64,000 nucleotides of DNA from Cunninghamia lanceolata (GCA_027924645.1 BSBN01000809.1:44174001-44238000), one strand, 5' to 3'. Shown: positions 47,801-59,929, numbered from the stretch's first letter. The notes: generated from the letters alone by a model not told the origin. Numbers and translations: made by a program.

Positions 47801-47968
47801 TTCCAAATCTAAGAACTTGTTCTTGTCACCTGTCATATGGTGAGAGCATCCACTGTTAATAACCCAATCATCCTTTTCTTCAACTTGGGCAGCGAAATCT
47901 CTTTCTACAATCTTATGATTGACAGATTCAGAGGATATTGGATCTTCTTCGTTGATGGCAATAAACAC
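44802..47968 (-). pseudogene. Copia A pol: protease, integrase, reverse transcriptase, RNase H
   Basis: Read right to left. The protease site is WVINSGCSHHMTG, where the catalytic Asp codon has become Asn (47857-47855). The integrase has the HHCC-type WHRRMCH...CKECQLGK region and DDE residues in HTDLCG (47293), LRSDRGGEF (47104) and NGVVERKN (about 47000). The RT has KTFNEAY/TKWVF-type segments, [15 protein letters not shown] (Gln lost to TAG), LKQAPRAWY and FVDD (about 45748). The RNase H has YTDADWVGD, STTEVEY and the end segment TKHISIKFHFLRE...IFTKPL. The order identifies Copia. Stops include TAG at about 47327, 47057, 46544 and 46013, and TAA near 46480, 46370 and 45693. The final ORF 45563-44802 (RNase H) is open. 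Confidence 0.95.
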
Positions 47969-48067
47969 CCATTCATTTCCAGATTTATTTCCTATTTCTG
48001 ATTCGTCATCTGTTACTCCTTCATTATCATCTTCTTAATGAACATAATAACAATTCTTTTGGAACCT

Positions 48068-48960
48068 TTATCTGTTAGAATTTGACCTTGTAGATCTTTT
48101 CGGACATCTTGAAGCAAAATGACCAATCTTATTGCAGTTGAAACACTTAAAGGGTAATTTTCCTTCATACTTACCAGATCCTCTTGGCAGTCTCTTTGCA
48201 ATGAGGGCTTCAAGTTGAGTTGTTTCTGCTTCTTCCTCTTCCATGTCTCTTCTTGCTTGATCATACCATGACAACTTCCTTGAAGAGTTTTCTCCCGGAT
48301 CAAATCTTTGTTTACCTTTCACAAAGGCACTGGCTTTGAATGCAGATTCAGTTTTGTGGGGATCATCTCCAAACTTGGTCATTTCAAATGTAGCCATTTT
48401 GCCAGCCAATTGGTCTCTTGTGACAGTTGTATGGGCTCTGAATTCATCAATGGCAAAAACCTTGATTTTGTAGACAGCAGGAAGGGATCTGAGAATTTTG
48501 CCAACAATCTCATTTTCATCCAAAACTCCACCAGCATTCCTAATTCCACACACTAGCTCATTCACTCTTGGCATAAAGGTGGTAATATTTTCATCATCTC
48601 TTATCTTCAGTCTTTCAAATTTACCTTTGAGACTCTGCAACCTTGCAATCTTAACATACTCATCTCCTTCATGCAGAAGTTCTAGTTTAATCTAGATCTC
48701 ATAGGCAGTTGGTAGGTCAATACCATTTGAGAGCTCTGAGTCAGTTAATGCTCTTAGAAGAGCCTCTTTGGTCTGCAGATTGTTTTCAGCATCTGTGATT
48801 TCATTCAGAGTTGTCGACCACCCTATGGAGGTACATATGCTTTTGTGACCATGGACCAGTACACCTTTCCCATATACTGCAAGTGACATTTCATGCGACC
48901 TTTCCAAAGAGAGAAGTTGGTTCCATCAAACATCGAACTATCCTTCTTGTATGATGACAT
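48068..48960 (-). pseudogene. Copia A gag
   Basis: The start ATG is at 48960-48958 (MSSYKKDSSMFDGTNFSLW), a typical Copia Gag beginning. The frame shifts near 48830 into the segment NEITDAENNLQTKEALL. A TAG (48694-48692) replaces the Trp expected after AYEI. From 48640 it is open: capsid-like IARLQSLKGKFERLK and NELVCGIRNAG, then the single zinc knuckle CFNCNKIGHFASRC, to a TAG at 48068. Gag forms the particle and binds the element RNA. PBS lies 40 bp upstream. Confidence 0.9.
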
Positions 48961-49002
48961 CCTGGATCTCCTCAAGCGTTTAAGCTCCCTTTAGAGGAAC
49001 TT

Positions 49003-49015
49003 GGCTCTAATACCA
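49003..49015 (-). promoter_or_regulatory. Copia A primer binding site
   Basis: Minus-strand TGGTATTAGAGCC, one change from the usual TGGTATCAGAGCC, two bases inside the 5' LTR. Confidence 0.88.
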
Positions 49016-49017
49016 AT

Positions 49018-50264
49018 TGTTGGATTCAGCACAGACAACTAAGAGGGGGGGTGAATCAGTTGTTCAAAACTTGCTTTTAATTCAACCAGTCAAATCCTCT
49101 TTGTTATTTAATAGCATATCAATTAATCACTCATGAAAGCATAAAGCATAAACACGAGAGCAGATACACATTAACACATGAGACACCAAGATTTTGATGT
49201 GGAAAACCCGGTTAAGGGAAAAACCACGGGGTGATTAACCCAAGGATTATTCTCTATTAGAAGAATAAGAAAAATAGATGGCACATGCCAATTAGGGCTC
49301 ACTGCCTGAGCTCACTGCTCACAAGAGGCACACTGCCTACAAGAGACACACTGTCTACAAAGTAACAAGTATTACAAACTTGAATTGGAGATTGACATCT
49401 TTACCATGCCTGGATCAGTTCTATTTAAGCCTAAAAACCCCTGCTCTACCTTTCATTCTTTTGCTATACCACACTCATTTGCTTCAAGACACACTACAAA
49501 ATGAATTCACAATCCCTTATTTATATAAGGCATCGACTTAGGAACAATCATCTAAGTTAGCAAACACCTATAAGATCATTCGCAAGACGTTTAATACATC
49601 CAGTCGGCCTGTCTTAGGAAGAACACCAATATCCATGGTTATTCTTCAAATGCAAACTCAAACATCAATGCAGACCACCAATAAGAATTGCACATGATCT
49701 AAAGATAACCAAAACCTTTCTTAAGTCATCAAGAACATCCGTACTTTATCAGCTTACTGGAATTCTTCTCTTCTTCATCTGAAACTTCAAGAACACAGTC
49801 TGTCATCACTATCATAATGAAAAAGGTGCTTCTAGACCTCCAAATCATGAAACAATCTAGTTGTCACTTCACACGGACTTCTTCAACACTCCCTCCAGTC
49901 CACATAATGAGATAATGCAATTCTGGAGCTCACCGGACCAATCTGTGAGACTTTGTCACCACTGAACATCTGTCAGAACTAGTTCTACTAGAGCAGCCAT
50001 AACTTCTTCAGATAGTTATGCGGACCTTTAAAAACTTGACTGGATCATTTCAAGACTCATATCTACAAACCCTTTAAACCGTATCTTCTGATATTCATCT
50101 TATCTTTTAACTTTTACCTTAATGTCATCACTATTCTTCACTGCTCCTGATTGAGACTAATTTCCTCAATATCCTTAGCACACAACTCATCCAATCCTTC
50201 TCATTAATGCAATATGAGTATGTTGACATCAATGACAACACTAGTTATCCTCATACTTGCAATA
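49018..50264 (-). repeat. Copia A 5' LTR (transcribed leftward)
   Basis: Same sequence as 43237-44482. Its outer end has changed from ...CAACA to ...CAATA (50263-50264), so the terminal dinucleotide is no longer perfect. Confidence 0.95.
49517..49527 (-). promoter_or_regulatory. Candidate TATA box in the Copia A 5' LTR
   Basis: Minus-strand TATATAAATAA. The 3' LTR has a one-base variant at the matching place, and LTR C has a related 'ccttatatatatcc' near 63203. Assignment is by sequence only. Confidence 0.5.
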
Positions 50265-50402
50265 GTTTTCTCCCTTTCTTTATTTTGTGAGAGACTCTTT
50301 TGTATATGGGTACCTCATCAGGCCTAGTTGCTGAGACCAATCTTTGCTTTCATGCATTGGTCCTTAGTTTTTTTAGCCTCTCCCTAAGTTCATCTTGGGG
50401 GA
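50265..50402 (+). other. B interior resumed, ending in a polypurine tract
   Basis: After the second 'gtttt' the B sequence continues and ends CTTGGGGGA directly before the B 3' LTR at 50403. Confidence 0.75.
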
Positions 50403-50625
50403 TGTTAGAGTAATAGGTTCTTTACTTAATTAATTTAATCATATTGATTAATTAATTAAGTCATCTTTACTTAATTTCATGTAACCCAAACTTAGGAATC
50501 TCTCATTAGGGTTTTCTACCTTACAAATATAAAAGTAAATACTTTCATGTAATTCATTAATACATTTCATTAATTGCATCCATTTTGTGCAAATTGCTCT
50601 CTTTTCCTTTTTCTCTTGTGGAAGG
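50403..50625 (+). repeat. B 3' LTR, left piece
   Basis: Starts TGTTAGAGTAATAGG and is collinear with the 5' LTR up to 'cttgtggaagg'. It is then split by Gypsy D, with 'gaagg' (50621-50625) duplicated at 62746-62750. The remainder is at 62751-62809. Confidence 0.9.
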
Positions 50626-53322
50626 TGTTAGTGTTTATTCTGACTGGATGCTTCTTCCCAGTTATCCCCACAAGGTAGCCATCATTGATTAAAAGGATTC
50701 TCAGGCCAGGGGACAATAGTACAGAGATAGACTCTATAAATATCTCCTCTTCTTCTTTAGGCTTTGCAGAACCAAGGGGGGTATTCCCTATTCAACATCT
50801 ATGAAATGCATCTATGAATTAGCTAGGATGTTGACACAAAGCAGATAAATCCTCTCTTATGCAGACCAAAACTGTGAGATAAGTGCAAAGGGGCTAGCTT
50901 TGGGCCTATGTTCAGTTGTGAGACAGAGAATTTTGGTCCTAAAACTACTTCTAATGTCCTAAAAGTTTGTATTTGAAGTTTACGTTTGTTTTTGTATCTG
51001 GATGCAAGATTAGGACCTTGGGTGTAACCTTAATACAAGACCAGACTGGTGCCTATTCAGGGCTTGGAGTCAATAGATATATATATATATATGTGAATGT
51101 TTACCATAGACTTAAAACAATAATTAGATTTCAAGGGGGTTTTTGTAATGTCTCCCTTATAGACACTACCCAAAACTAAGTATTCAGTTATTTCTGCTTA
51201 CAAACATCCTCACTGCAATATATTCTTCCCAACACTTAACCCAAAACATTTAATCTACTCATTGAGTAGAAGTAAAAGATCAAGCATTCAACATAGCAAA
51301 CCCATGTCCTAGAATCTCAAACACCCCTTAGCTATTTAGATTCAGAAGAAGAACACATTCAACTTGGAGACAAACAACAAAATATATGTGATGAAGCATT
51401 ACTCATTTAAATCAACATGAAACTAATGAATTCTATGCATAATACATTCAACATACAGCTCATAAACTCACAAGGCACAAAACAGAGCCACCAACAAAGT
51501 TGTATCTTATTACAACACCAAAATTTGTCTAGTTTTCAACAACCACAAATGAGTAACACAGTCTGCCTTTTATAGCAAGGTTGTGCCCTCAGCAATTAAT
51601 TATAGAGCAAAATTCAAAAAATCTGCTAGATACAGTGCACCACAAAAATGGCACCCAAAAGATTAATGCAGCAGGTAGAAGGAGAGGCGAGGAGTAGTTG
51701 GACTCAAGCCCTGTGCCACCGTTTGGGGATTTTTCACTTAAAACTGGTAGGTGGCATGTCCATCATCAATCCATGCCTTTATAATTTTGCAATCAATGGT
51801 CGACCTATCGGTGTCCTGCGGGAACGCAGTAAACCGCATGCTCTGGAAGCTTTCCTGCCAAGAATGCCACTACAGTCGTGAAGAAAACCCTGTATTCAAA
51901 CATAGCTGTCGATCTTTCTTTGCATCTCCCAAATCTATGCCTCAAATCAAACAAGGAAGTCATAGGCCAATGAGAATGTGCCATGTAGATGCTTCCTTGC
52001 CATCGCTGACTTTTCCAGTGCTAACATTTTAACTTTTCTGCCCACTTTGCCATTCTCGCCATTATATATGCGAAAGCATATACAAATCATCCCACATACA
52101 AGGCGGACCTCAAATATTATGAAGCACCGTCGGGTCTGGCTTATATCTCACCCTTTTGCATATCGCAATGTATATTTCAATCATATGAACATTTTAACAT
52201 ACAAGCCGCGGACCACAAATTTTACAAAACATTCTGAAATGTGAGTGAGTTCTGCCTTGTATCTCTCTCTTGTATCTCCATCTTGTATGTCGCACAAACA
52301 AAAGAAAATATACAATTCACAGATTTCAAAATCTGTCTACTACAACATACTATCCTCCCGCGTCCAGGCTTTGTAAAGTTTTTCCTTGTATAATTGCTTT
52401 GTACATTGCATATACAAACGCGATATACAATCAAGCGAGCCCACCATTTGCATATATCACCTTGTACATTGCCGCTGATGCATCTATCCAATATACATTC
52501 TACTTTGTATGCCAAACACATACAAACCCTTTTGTATGTCTGCGGGCCCCACCTCTCGTATCTCTTTCCTTTGCATGTGCATCAACCGTCAGGGAAACTG
52601 CTGCATGGATCACCAATGTAGATTGTTTTGCCGATGAAGCTTGCCACTGTAGTGAATGCATGTCAGGCCTTTGCATATTTGCAATGTACATTTCCAATGT
52701 ATGTCGGACATACATTCACCCTTGTATCTATCTAATGTACATTCTGCTTTGCATATTTTCCCTACATGTTGTCAATGTATCTTTTGCTTGTATGTTTCCC
52801 TTTGTATCTAGTCGTTGCATGTCCAAACATACAACACAAATATACATGCAAACCCTCACATACAAGCAGGGAATATTCCCAAAATCTGCAATAGATTCCT
52901 CAATGCATATACAAACCCAATATGCATTTAAAATGGATACAATCATATTTTTTCACCTTTTGAAAGCTGATTGACATTTTTGGCCCGCCAATGTACATTT
53001 GGACTTGTACATACAAAGACACATACATTCGACAAATTTCAACACTACATAGAGTGATTTTTAAACTTAGCATCTTTTCTTAAATGCAATGGGATAAAGC
53101 AATAAAGCAATGCATAGGGACCGGTCAACAAATGAACGCAAAGGAATGAAAATATAACTTAAGCAACCAAGAACCCACTGCAGGAGGTCAACAACAAAAT
53201 AGAAGATACAACGTAGAAGGCCAAAGGGAAATAAAACCTAAGGTATCAAGGGTTTGGAAGAACACAAATATAAGCTTGCAGACCCAACTCAAAACCCTAA
53301 CCCTAGGTGGGCACCACCACTA
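50626..53322 (-). repeat. Gypsy D 3' LTR
   Basis: On plus it starts TGTTAGTGTTTATTCTGACT and ends near 'gggcaccaccacta'. The 52.0-53.0 kb part is packed with TTGTAT/TTGTACATT and ATACAA words. A plus-strand ORF at 52270-52974 is shared with the other LTR but looks like a by-product of this composition. Confidence 0.9.
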
Positions 53323-53477
53323 GCTCAAACTGGGGATGTGCAGGCGCAAGGCTACAGCGAGAACCAAACCACTCTGGGACAGACGAGACAAAACACAAAA
53401 CAAAAAACACTAGTGACTATACAAGGCATGTACAGACTATTCACACCTAATTTACAATGTGCACACAAGATTTTCAT
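53323..53477 (-). other. Gypsy D 3' leader between integrase and LTR
   Basis: 155 bp between the integrase stop and the 3' LTR. A clear polypurine tract is not visible next to the LTR boundary, which may be due to mutation or to a boundary off by a few bases. Confidence 0.5.
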
Positions 53478-54710
53478 TTATGAAAAGTAGCGCTTTAAGA
53501 ACTGACCATGGACAGGTAATTCTAGTAGTTCGCCATTTAGGGCCTGGAGAAAGTAGGAATCTTCTCCATGAGTATTGCTGATTTGATATGGGCCCATCCA
53601 TAAGGGCTCAAATTTACCATGCTTGTGCTTACCCTGACTTTTTGCACTCCAAACCAGGACTAAGTCATTCATCTGGAACTTCCTTTCTACAGCCCTTTTA
53701 TCAAACAAATATTTTACCTTCTGTTGTTTCTTGATATTTGTCTTCTGTGCTTCTCTTCTAATTTCATCCAAGGCAACCAGCTGATTTATCCTTTCATTCA
53801 TTAAGTCTTCAATCTCTGTATCATTTTCTTGTATGAATCTATAAACTGGTAGGAGATTATTCACAGGTAACTTAGCCACTGCACCATACACTAGCTCAAA
53901 AGGTGACCTGTGAATTGCTTTCTTTATTGTTATCCGGTCAACCCATAGTGCCATCTTTAACTTTGAGTCCCATGCCCTTTTGTTCTTGTCTACCATCCTT
54001 TTGATGATTTTCATAAGGATTTTGTTACTTGACTCTGCCTGACCGTTTCCATGTGGATGATATGGTGATGGATATGATAAATTAATCCCATAATTGTTGA
54101 AAAAATTAACAAACTCACCAAATCTGAAACACATGGCATTGTCTGTGACCACTTTGACTGGCACTCCAAATCTGATAATAATTAGTTCCAAAATAAAATC
54201 CATCACCACCTTGCTTGTAGTTTTCTTAGTTGGAATGGCTTCAATCCATTTAGTAAAATAGTTAATGGCAACCAAAATCCAACTATGTCCTCCACTTGAC
54301 TTTTCTAAAATTTTCCCTATAAAATCAATTCCCCACTGCTGAAATGGAGCTTTTATAGTTACAGTTCTAAGGGGTAATGCACCTTCATACTTGAGTTTTC
54401 CTAAAAACCTTTGACAAGAATCACATCTTCTTACCAACTTTTGTGCATCTGAGAAAAGGGTTGGCCACCAATAGCCTGCTCTAAGAATTTTGTGAGCTGT
54501 TGTTTTGGCAGTGTAGTGTCCACCACACACTCCTTTGTGCATGTCATTCAAAATATCCATAGCTTGATTCTCATCCACACATCTAAGTAAGACACAATCA
54601 GGATTCTTCCAATATAATTCTCCTTGAATAATTATGTACTCGATAGCATGTAGTTTTAAAGTCCTTTTCTGACTATCACTGAGATGGGAAGGACAATTCA
54701 AATTATGCAA
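53478..54710 (-). CDS. Gypsy D integrase (open, ~410 aa)
   Basis: Integrase joins the element cDNA to host DNA. Residue numbers are from the first Met of the open segment. The zinc-binding HHCC residues are H58, H65, C96 and C99 (HKGVCGGHY ... CDSC). The catalytic triad is D129 (WGIDFIG), D190 (VVTDNA) and E226 (NGQAESSNK). The C-terminal part includes FELVYG and a GPY-type module (WMGPYQI). This is the 3' end of the Gypsy pol frame, so translation would not start here independently. It is the only major domain of D with no interruption that I can see. Confidence 0.92.
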   Translation of the reverse strand: MHNLNCPSHLSDSQKRTLKLHAIEYIIIQGELYWKNPDCVLLRCVDENQAMDILNDMHKGVCGGHYTAKTTAHKILRAGYWWPTLFSDAQKLVRRCDSCQRFLGKLKYEGALPLRTVTIKAPFQQWGIDFIGKILEKSSGGHSWILVAINYFTKWIEAIPTKKTTSKVVMDFILELIIIRFGVPVKVVTDNAMCFRFGEFVNFFNNYGINLSYPSPYHPHGNGQAESSNKILMKIIKRMVDKNKRAWDSKLKMALWVDRITIKKAIHRSPFELVYGAVAKLPVNNLLPVYRFIQENDTEIEDLMNERINQLVALDEIRREAQKTNIKKQQKVKYLFDKRAVERKFQMNDLVLVWSAKSQGKHKHGKFEPLWMGPYQISNTHGEDSYFLQALNGELLELPVHGQFLKRYFS

Positions 54711-54758
54711 ATAATGTACAATATCCTTGTACCATTCAAATTATGACATATTAACAAC

Positions 54759-56090
54759 TTAATCTTGAACTACATTTACCTGGCATGCCTCCAAATATGA
54801 TTGGGTCATCATCTTAGCTAAACCTTGTCCCCTTACCAACTTTGCGATTTGTATCTCAATGTTGAATTCTTGCAACTTGTTAATCCACCCGCATCTTCTC
54901 CCTGTCACCTCTTGCTGAGTGAAAATGTCTTTAACTGTTGCATGGGTCACATATACAACTATCTGAGATCCTACTAAATATGACCTGAATCTTTTGACTT
55001 CTTAACCAATGCATATGCCTGCTTCTCCATGATATCATACTTCAATTTGGCTGCTTGCAATGACATGCTACAGAAAGCAATAGGTTGCTCAAAACCATGT
55101 TCATTTTTTTGTAATGAATATGTAGCAATAGTGTGAAAAGAAGCAAATGAGAACAACTAAAGTGGCTTAGAAAAATCAGGAGATTTCAACACAAGAGCCA
55201 CTTTATAGCTTCCTTAATGTTCTAAAATGATTTGGTTGCTTCACTTCCCCATTTGATGGTTTCACCCTTCTTCAACATTTTAGAAATATCCTTTGTAGTC
55301 TCTGCAAAGTTAGGAACAAATCTTCTAATAAAATTAATTTGTCTAAAGAAGGACTGAATACCTTTCATAGTTTTAGGCATTTGAATCTTGTCAATTGCAG
55401 CAACCCTTTTAGGATCAATCCTAACTCCATCCTTGGAAACAATGTGTCCCAATAATTTTCCTTCCACTACCCTAAAAGCACATTTCTTTGGGTTAAGTGA
55501 AATGCCATATTCTAATGCTCTAATAAAGATTTGTTCAAGATGCTTACAATGTTGCTCCTCTTTTTCTGAATAGGCAATTAAATCATCTTGATAGATAGCT
55601 AGAATTGAGTCAATCAATCCTACAAAAGCAACATCCATAGCTCTTTGAAATGTAGCACCTGCATTTGTTAGTCCAAATGGCATTCTTACATATACATAGG
55701 TTCCCCATGGAGTGGTAAAGGCAATCTTGTATTGATCAAATTATTTTACCTTTACGTGATTGTATCCTAAAAATCCATCCATCATGGATAAAAGCTCACA
55801 ACCAGTTACTTTCTGCAGCATAGCCTCCATGTTGGGCAGTGGATAATTATCCTTTAAAGAAGACATATTCAAATTTCTGAAGTCAACACAAAGTCTTATG
55901 TCACCATTTTTCTTTCTAACTAGGACAAGATTAGACACCCAAGTTGAATGTCTGATAGGCACAATTATTCCAACCTCCCTAAGCTTCATAAGCTCTTCTT
56001 GTATTTTTGGAGCCATGGTTACATTAATAGGTCTTTGTTTCTGTTTGAATGGCTTAGCTCCAGGCTTCAATGGGATCTCATGCTAGAATA
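54759..56090 (-). pseudogene. Gypsy D reverse transcriptase and RNase H (broken)
   Basis: From the right: a KPGAKPFKQKQRPI segment, VRKKNGDIRLCVDFRNLN, then a TAA at 55741 where FDQYK follows. MPFGLTNAGATFQRAM follows (55683), and the active site reads YQDD (about 55593-55582) where most Gypsy elements have Y[LIV]DD. The thumb/connection region continues through HIVSKDGVRIDPKRV. The RNase H pieces (FHTIATYSLQKNEHG...QPIAFCS; the FTQQEVTGRRCGWINKLQEF part) carry stops at about 55222, 54974 and 54759. The enzyme would copy RNA to DNA; this copy could not. Confidence 0.9.
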
Positions 56091-56286
56091 AATCCTCTCT
56101 ATAAGCTTTTAGGTCCTCATATGACCATACAAAAACATGCTTATACATTTTCAGTAATGCAATTAGCATACTTCTGATGTGTGGCTTGAGTTGTTTGCCG
56201 ATGTATGCCCTTTTGGGGGCATGAGATGTCCCCAAGTTTATCTCCTCCAAGTCATTCTTATTTGTAGGAGATGCCTTTGTAACAAA

Positions 56287-57470
56287 CTAGTCTCTATTGT
56301 CAAATGCTCCTTCTAAAGGAACCAGTCCTTTGGGGATTTTATTTGTCTTAAGTTGAATTACTGCTTTCCCCAAAAGAGTTTCTTTTCCATCCACAACTTC
56401 TACAAAGTTTTGAAAATCCATCTCCTGGTTCTCATATTCATCTATGCAGTGTAAAAATCTCAACAAATCTTTATCATCATCAAACACCTACCAACTGCAT
56501 ATATTATCTGGTACTGTAGGTCTAAGTTTAACCTCAACATTTGTAACATCAGACAGAGTTATATCATCTAGCCTAATGGCCACATTGGCTAAAAAGTCTA
56601 CCATGACATTCTTTGATCTTTCTATCCAATTTATTGAAAATGCATCAAACAATTCAATTGTATCCCATACAACATGCTTATATTGTTTTAACCTCTTATT
56701 TTTTGAAGCATACTTATCCCTAACCTAGGAAACAATTAACTCTGAATCCCCAAATACTTTGAGCATCTTGATCCCATGCTTCAAAGCAACATTCAATCCT
56801 AGCAACAGAGCTTCATATTCTGCAATATTATTTGTGCAAGCAAACTTTAACAGAAAAGAGAACTTTAGAAGCTTACCATCCGGAGACAAAAACACAACTC
56901 CATCACCAGAGCCCTCCTTTGAACAAGCTCCATCAAAATACATGGTCCATAGACCCTGTTGGTCAAACTCTTGAATGCAAATATCTTTCCTTTTACCTCC
57001 TTGATCATCTAAGACAACTCTGAAATTTTCATAGTCAGTATCCACAAAACATATATGTTCCTCTGAATCTTGATCCTCAACTATTTCTAGTGATCTTTCT
57101 TCTCTAACCAGTTTGACATCTTTTCCATTCATTGGGATCATGGCATATGATAGATCTAGTTGCATACTTCCACTAATCAATGTTGCCCATCTCCTTGACA
57201 ACAACATACCATACTGTGGCTTTATGTCAACAATTGTTATGTTCATTTTGTAAGTTTTTTCTGGATATGCTACTAACCTAAAATCCACATCCTTCATTAT
57301 TCCAATAACTAGTACCTCCCTAGCATCCATTGCATAGAATTTTCCACATGCCTTATCTATCTTCAACCCAGCTTGTTGCATGATTGCCAAAGGCATGATA
57401 TTTGTTGATGCTCCTGAGTCAAGCATACAATTCTTAATTACTTTTCTATTGATAACAAGGGAGACATAAA
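56287..57470 (-). pseudogene. Gypsy D protease plus archaeal-type RNase H
   Basis: The protease active site is in CMLDSGASTNIMPL near 57430. About 160 residues later in the same open frame is WTMYFDGACSKEGSGDGVV. It is followed by NNIAEYEALLLGL and VFGDSELIVS, the marks of an archaeal-type RNase H with its acidic residues. A TAG at 56725 cuts the end of this domain, which continues in frame to about 56490. A linker with EEINLGTSHAPKRAYIG (about 56250) leads to RT. The domain thus stands before RT, not behind RNase H. Confidence 0.88.
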
Positions 57471-57564
57471 ATGGTTCAACCTGTCAAGGGCATTTTGTCA
57501 TTGTCACCCCCAGATAAACTTCAGGAACCTCATCCTCATCAATACACAAGACCTGTTTCTTACC

Positions 57565-59929
57565 CTAAGTCTCAACATTCTGCTCGGCCTGACAAGCTAC
57601 TCCTGAAATCAGGGACAATGTTTTATTTCTGAATTCTTCAACCTTCATGATCTCCATCAATGGAATAGAGACCTTTACCCGGGATAATACCTGAGTTATG
57701 TCAAAGGGAGCATAATTTTGTATAACAGCTGTAGTTTGAGCCATGGTTTTGTTCTTATCTTGAGCTGATCCAGCCTTGGCTTTGATATTCTTCTGATTGT
57801 CATCCATGGCCTGAGAAATCTTATTTTGGTCCTCATTCTGGGGCATTTCATTCTCTGGTCTTTGAGAATCATGACTTGGTTTTTGTTTAAAAGTCTTCTT
57901 ATTATTATTGTTCCATTTTATCTTATGTGGTTCAGCCTCTTTATGATTATGCATTGACTAACTAACCAAGGTATTTTCTAGCTGGCGCAGATCATTTACC
58001 TAAGCTTTACCTCTAAGATTATAATTACTTTTGACCTGAGCCACTGCTGCAGCTGTGAGAGCTCTAATTTCTTCATCAGAAAGTCTCCTCAAGTTATTCA
58101 AAAATATGCGTGAGTCTTGAGCATACGCATAATTATCTTCATCATCATCATCATAGGAAATCTGCTGGTAGACCTAAGTCCCATAATTTGCACTTTCATC
58201 TGCATCATAGGAAGAACACTCCCTATTTGTGGACAACATATTTACACTATCATCCTCCATACAATGTGGCTCATTGCATTCATCATAGGCAACTGCATTA
58301 TTGTACAAAGATTGAGCAATCATACATTGCAACTATGAGTGAGGCATTTGACATATTATGCACCATGGGGTGTCATCAACAATATTAATAGCCCTTTTCA
58401 AAGGATCAAGAGTCTCCTTGGCAGTCTGAGCTCTCTGATTAGTGTTGTTGTTCAGGAGAATGGGTTTACCATTATGCCAATTAGTGTTATATTGCATATC
58501 ATGTAATGATGGTCTCTTTTCTTACCTTTGGTAAACCTGCCTGTTAGGACCTATTCCCTTTTCATTTTTAGCAAGTCTATAACTTAAGTCCTTAACAATA
58601 GTTGTCAATTTATTTAATTTATCCTCAGAAGTAGTTGCATTACCTTGAGTACTTTGAGGCTTATTTGGATTTTGCAGAATTTTCACATCATCCTTTTGTT
58701 TGTCTTACCAGATGCTTTCCTATAATTTTCAATATTTGTTGCAATCCTGAAAGCGTCCCTAAGGCTAGTAGGACCCTTATCTCTTAACCCATAGGTTGTC
58801 TTAGCATCAAAAGAATTTATGTAGAGCACCACACACATTGGTTCATTAGGCCTCATATGGAAAGGTAGCTTGTTCAACAATTTAGTAAACCTGGCATTAA
58901 AATCTACAACCTGCTCATTCAACCTTTTAGTAATACCGGTGAATTCATTTACAAAAAAGCTTGGGTCAGTTTTGTCACCATATTGTTCTTTAAAAATCTG
59001 TCTAAAATCATCCCATGATGAAACACTCCAGTCAGGCAAACTTTTATACCATTCTCTAGCTTCATCAACTAAGGATTGCATAAACAATTTCATAAATACA
59101 TCCTAATGCTCAACTTCAAAGTTGTCCATAACATTCTGAAAGGCTTTCAAATGGTCTTCACCTAACACAACATTATTCCCTGAAAACTTTGGTATCTGGG
59201 GTCTTACATATTTATCGATGGCATTAGGGTAACCAGGAATACCATCAAAAACTAGTTACTTGAATCTATCTAACTGCATAAGCTGTTTGCCAAATTGATT
59301 GACATTTGTATTCCTATTTACATTCTGATTTCTTACATTGTTCATTGGTACCCTAACATTATTTGCATTATGTCTCTGATCATTTTGTTGATACTGGACT
59401 TCATTTCTTTGTTGGTTTCTCAACACGTTTGCATTATCAAGAGTAGGAACTGAATCATGTTGAGCAGTTCTCAGAGCCTACACCTTTTGTCTCATATCAT
59501 CTCTAATCTTCACAGCCTGCAAATATTCCAATTCAGCTCTTAGGCTTTTGATTTCTTTAGCTAATTCTTGATCTTTCGGCATAGAAGAGGATGGTCCCTT
59601 TCCATATTGGTCATCATCATCATCCCTTGGGGACTCAGTCTCTTCAAATTTGTCAGAGGGATCTAAGAAACAGCATTCCTGAAACACCTTTCATCTCATT
59701 CTCAAATTAACACCTTATTGTCTTTCATATAAATCCTGGATTTTAGCTTCTGTATTTGAAAAATAAGGTATTGTCCACTCTGAAGATCCTGGATTATCTT
59801 AGATATTATCATTATTTCTGGGCTAGGAGAACCTTCTTGACTGGCTTGAATAGTCCCTTTTTTCCTATACATCATTTTTCTAGGTAATTCTTCAAATAAA
59901 GGATTACGCAGGGATCTTCTGCCTTGCAT
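57565..59929 (-). pseudogene. Gypsy D gag (broken)
   Basis: A likely start is ATG 59929 (MQGRRSLRNPLFEEL). A frame change near 59690 leads into an acidic and coiled part (LAKEIKSLRAELEYLQ). The capsid-like core is at about 59093-58683 (EAREWYKSLPD, WDDFRQIFKEQY, NEQVVDFNARFTKLL). After another shift near 58685 comes a short knuckle CIICQMPHSQLQC (about 58365-58327), NYNLRGK, and a tail leading into protease. Stops include TAG at 57567-57565 and a TGA near 57483. Gag forms the particle. Confidence 0.85.

Larger units (their letters stand above)
43237..50264 (-). mobile_element. A: full-length Copia retrotransposon (7.0 kb, minus strand)
   Basis: LTRs of 1,246 and 1,247 bp (43237-44482 and 49018-50264) flank gag and pol in the Copia order protease-integrase-RT-RNase H, read right to left. 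A 5-bp duplication 'gtttt' lies on both sides (43232-43236 and 50265-50269). PBS and polypurine tract are in place. LTR copies differ by about 16 sites in the first ~330 bp by hand count (about 5%). Coding regions carry a frameshift and about ten stops, so the copy is structurally complete but not autonomous. Confidence 0.95.

Noticed and set aside
52270..52974. 234-codon plus-strand ORF in the Gypsy D 3' LTR, with a 216-codon relative at 61695-62345
   Set aside because: Antisense to the element, inside LTRs, composition-driven; no domain. Sharing between the copies follows from LTR identity.
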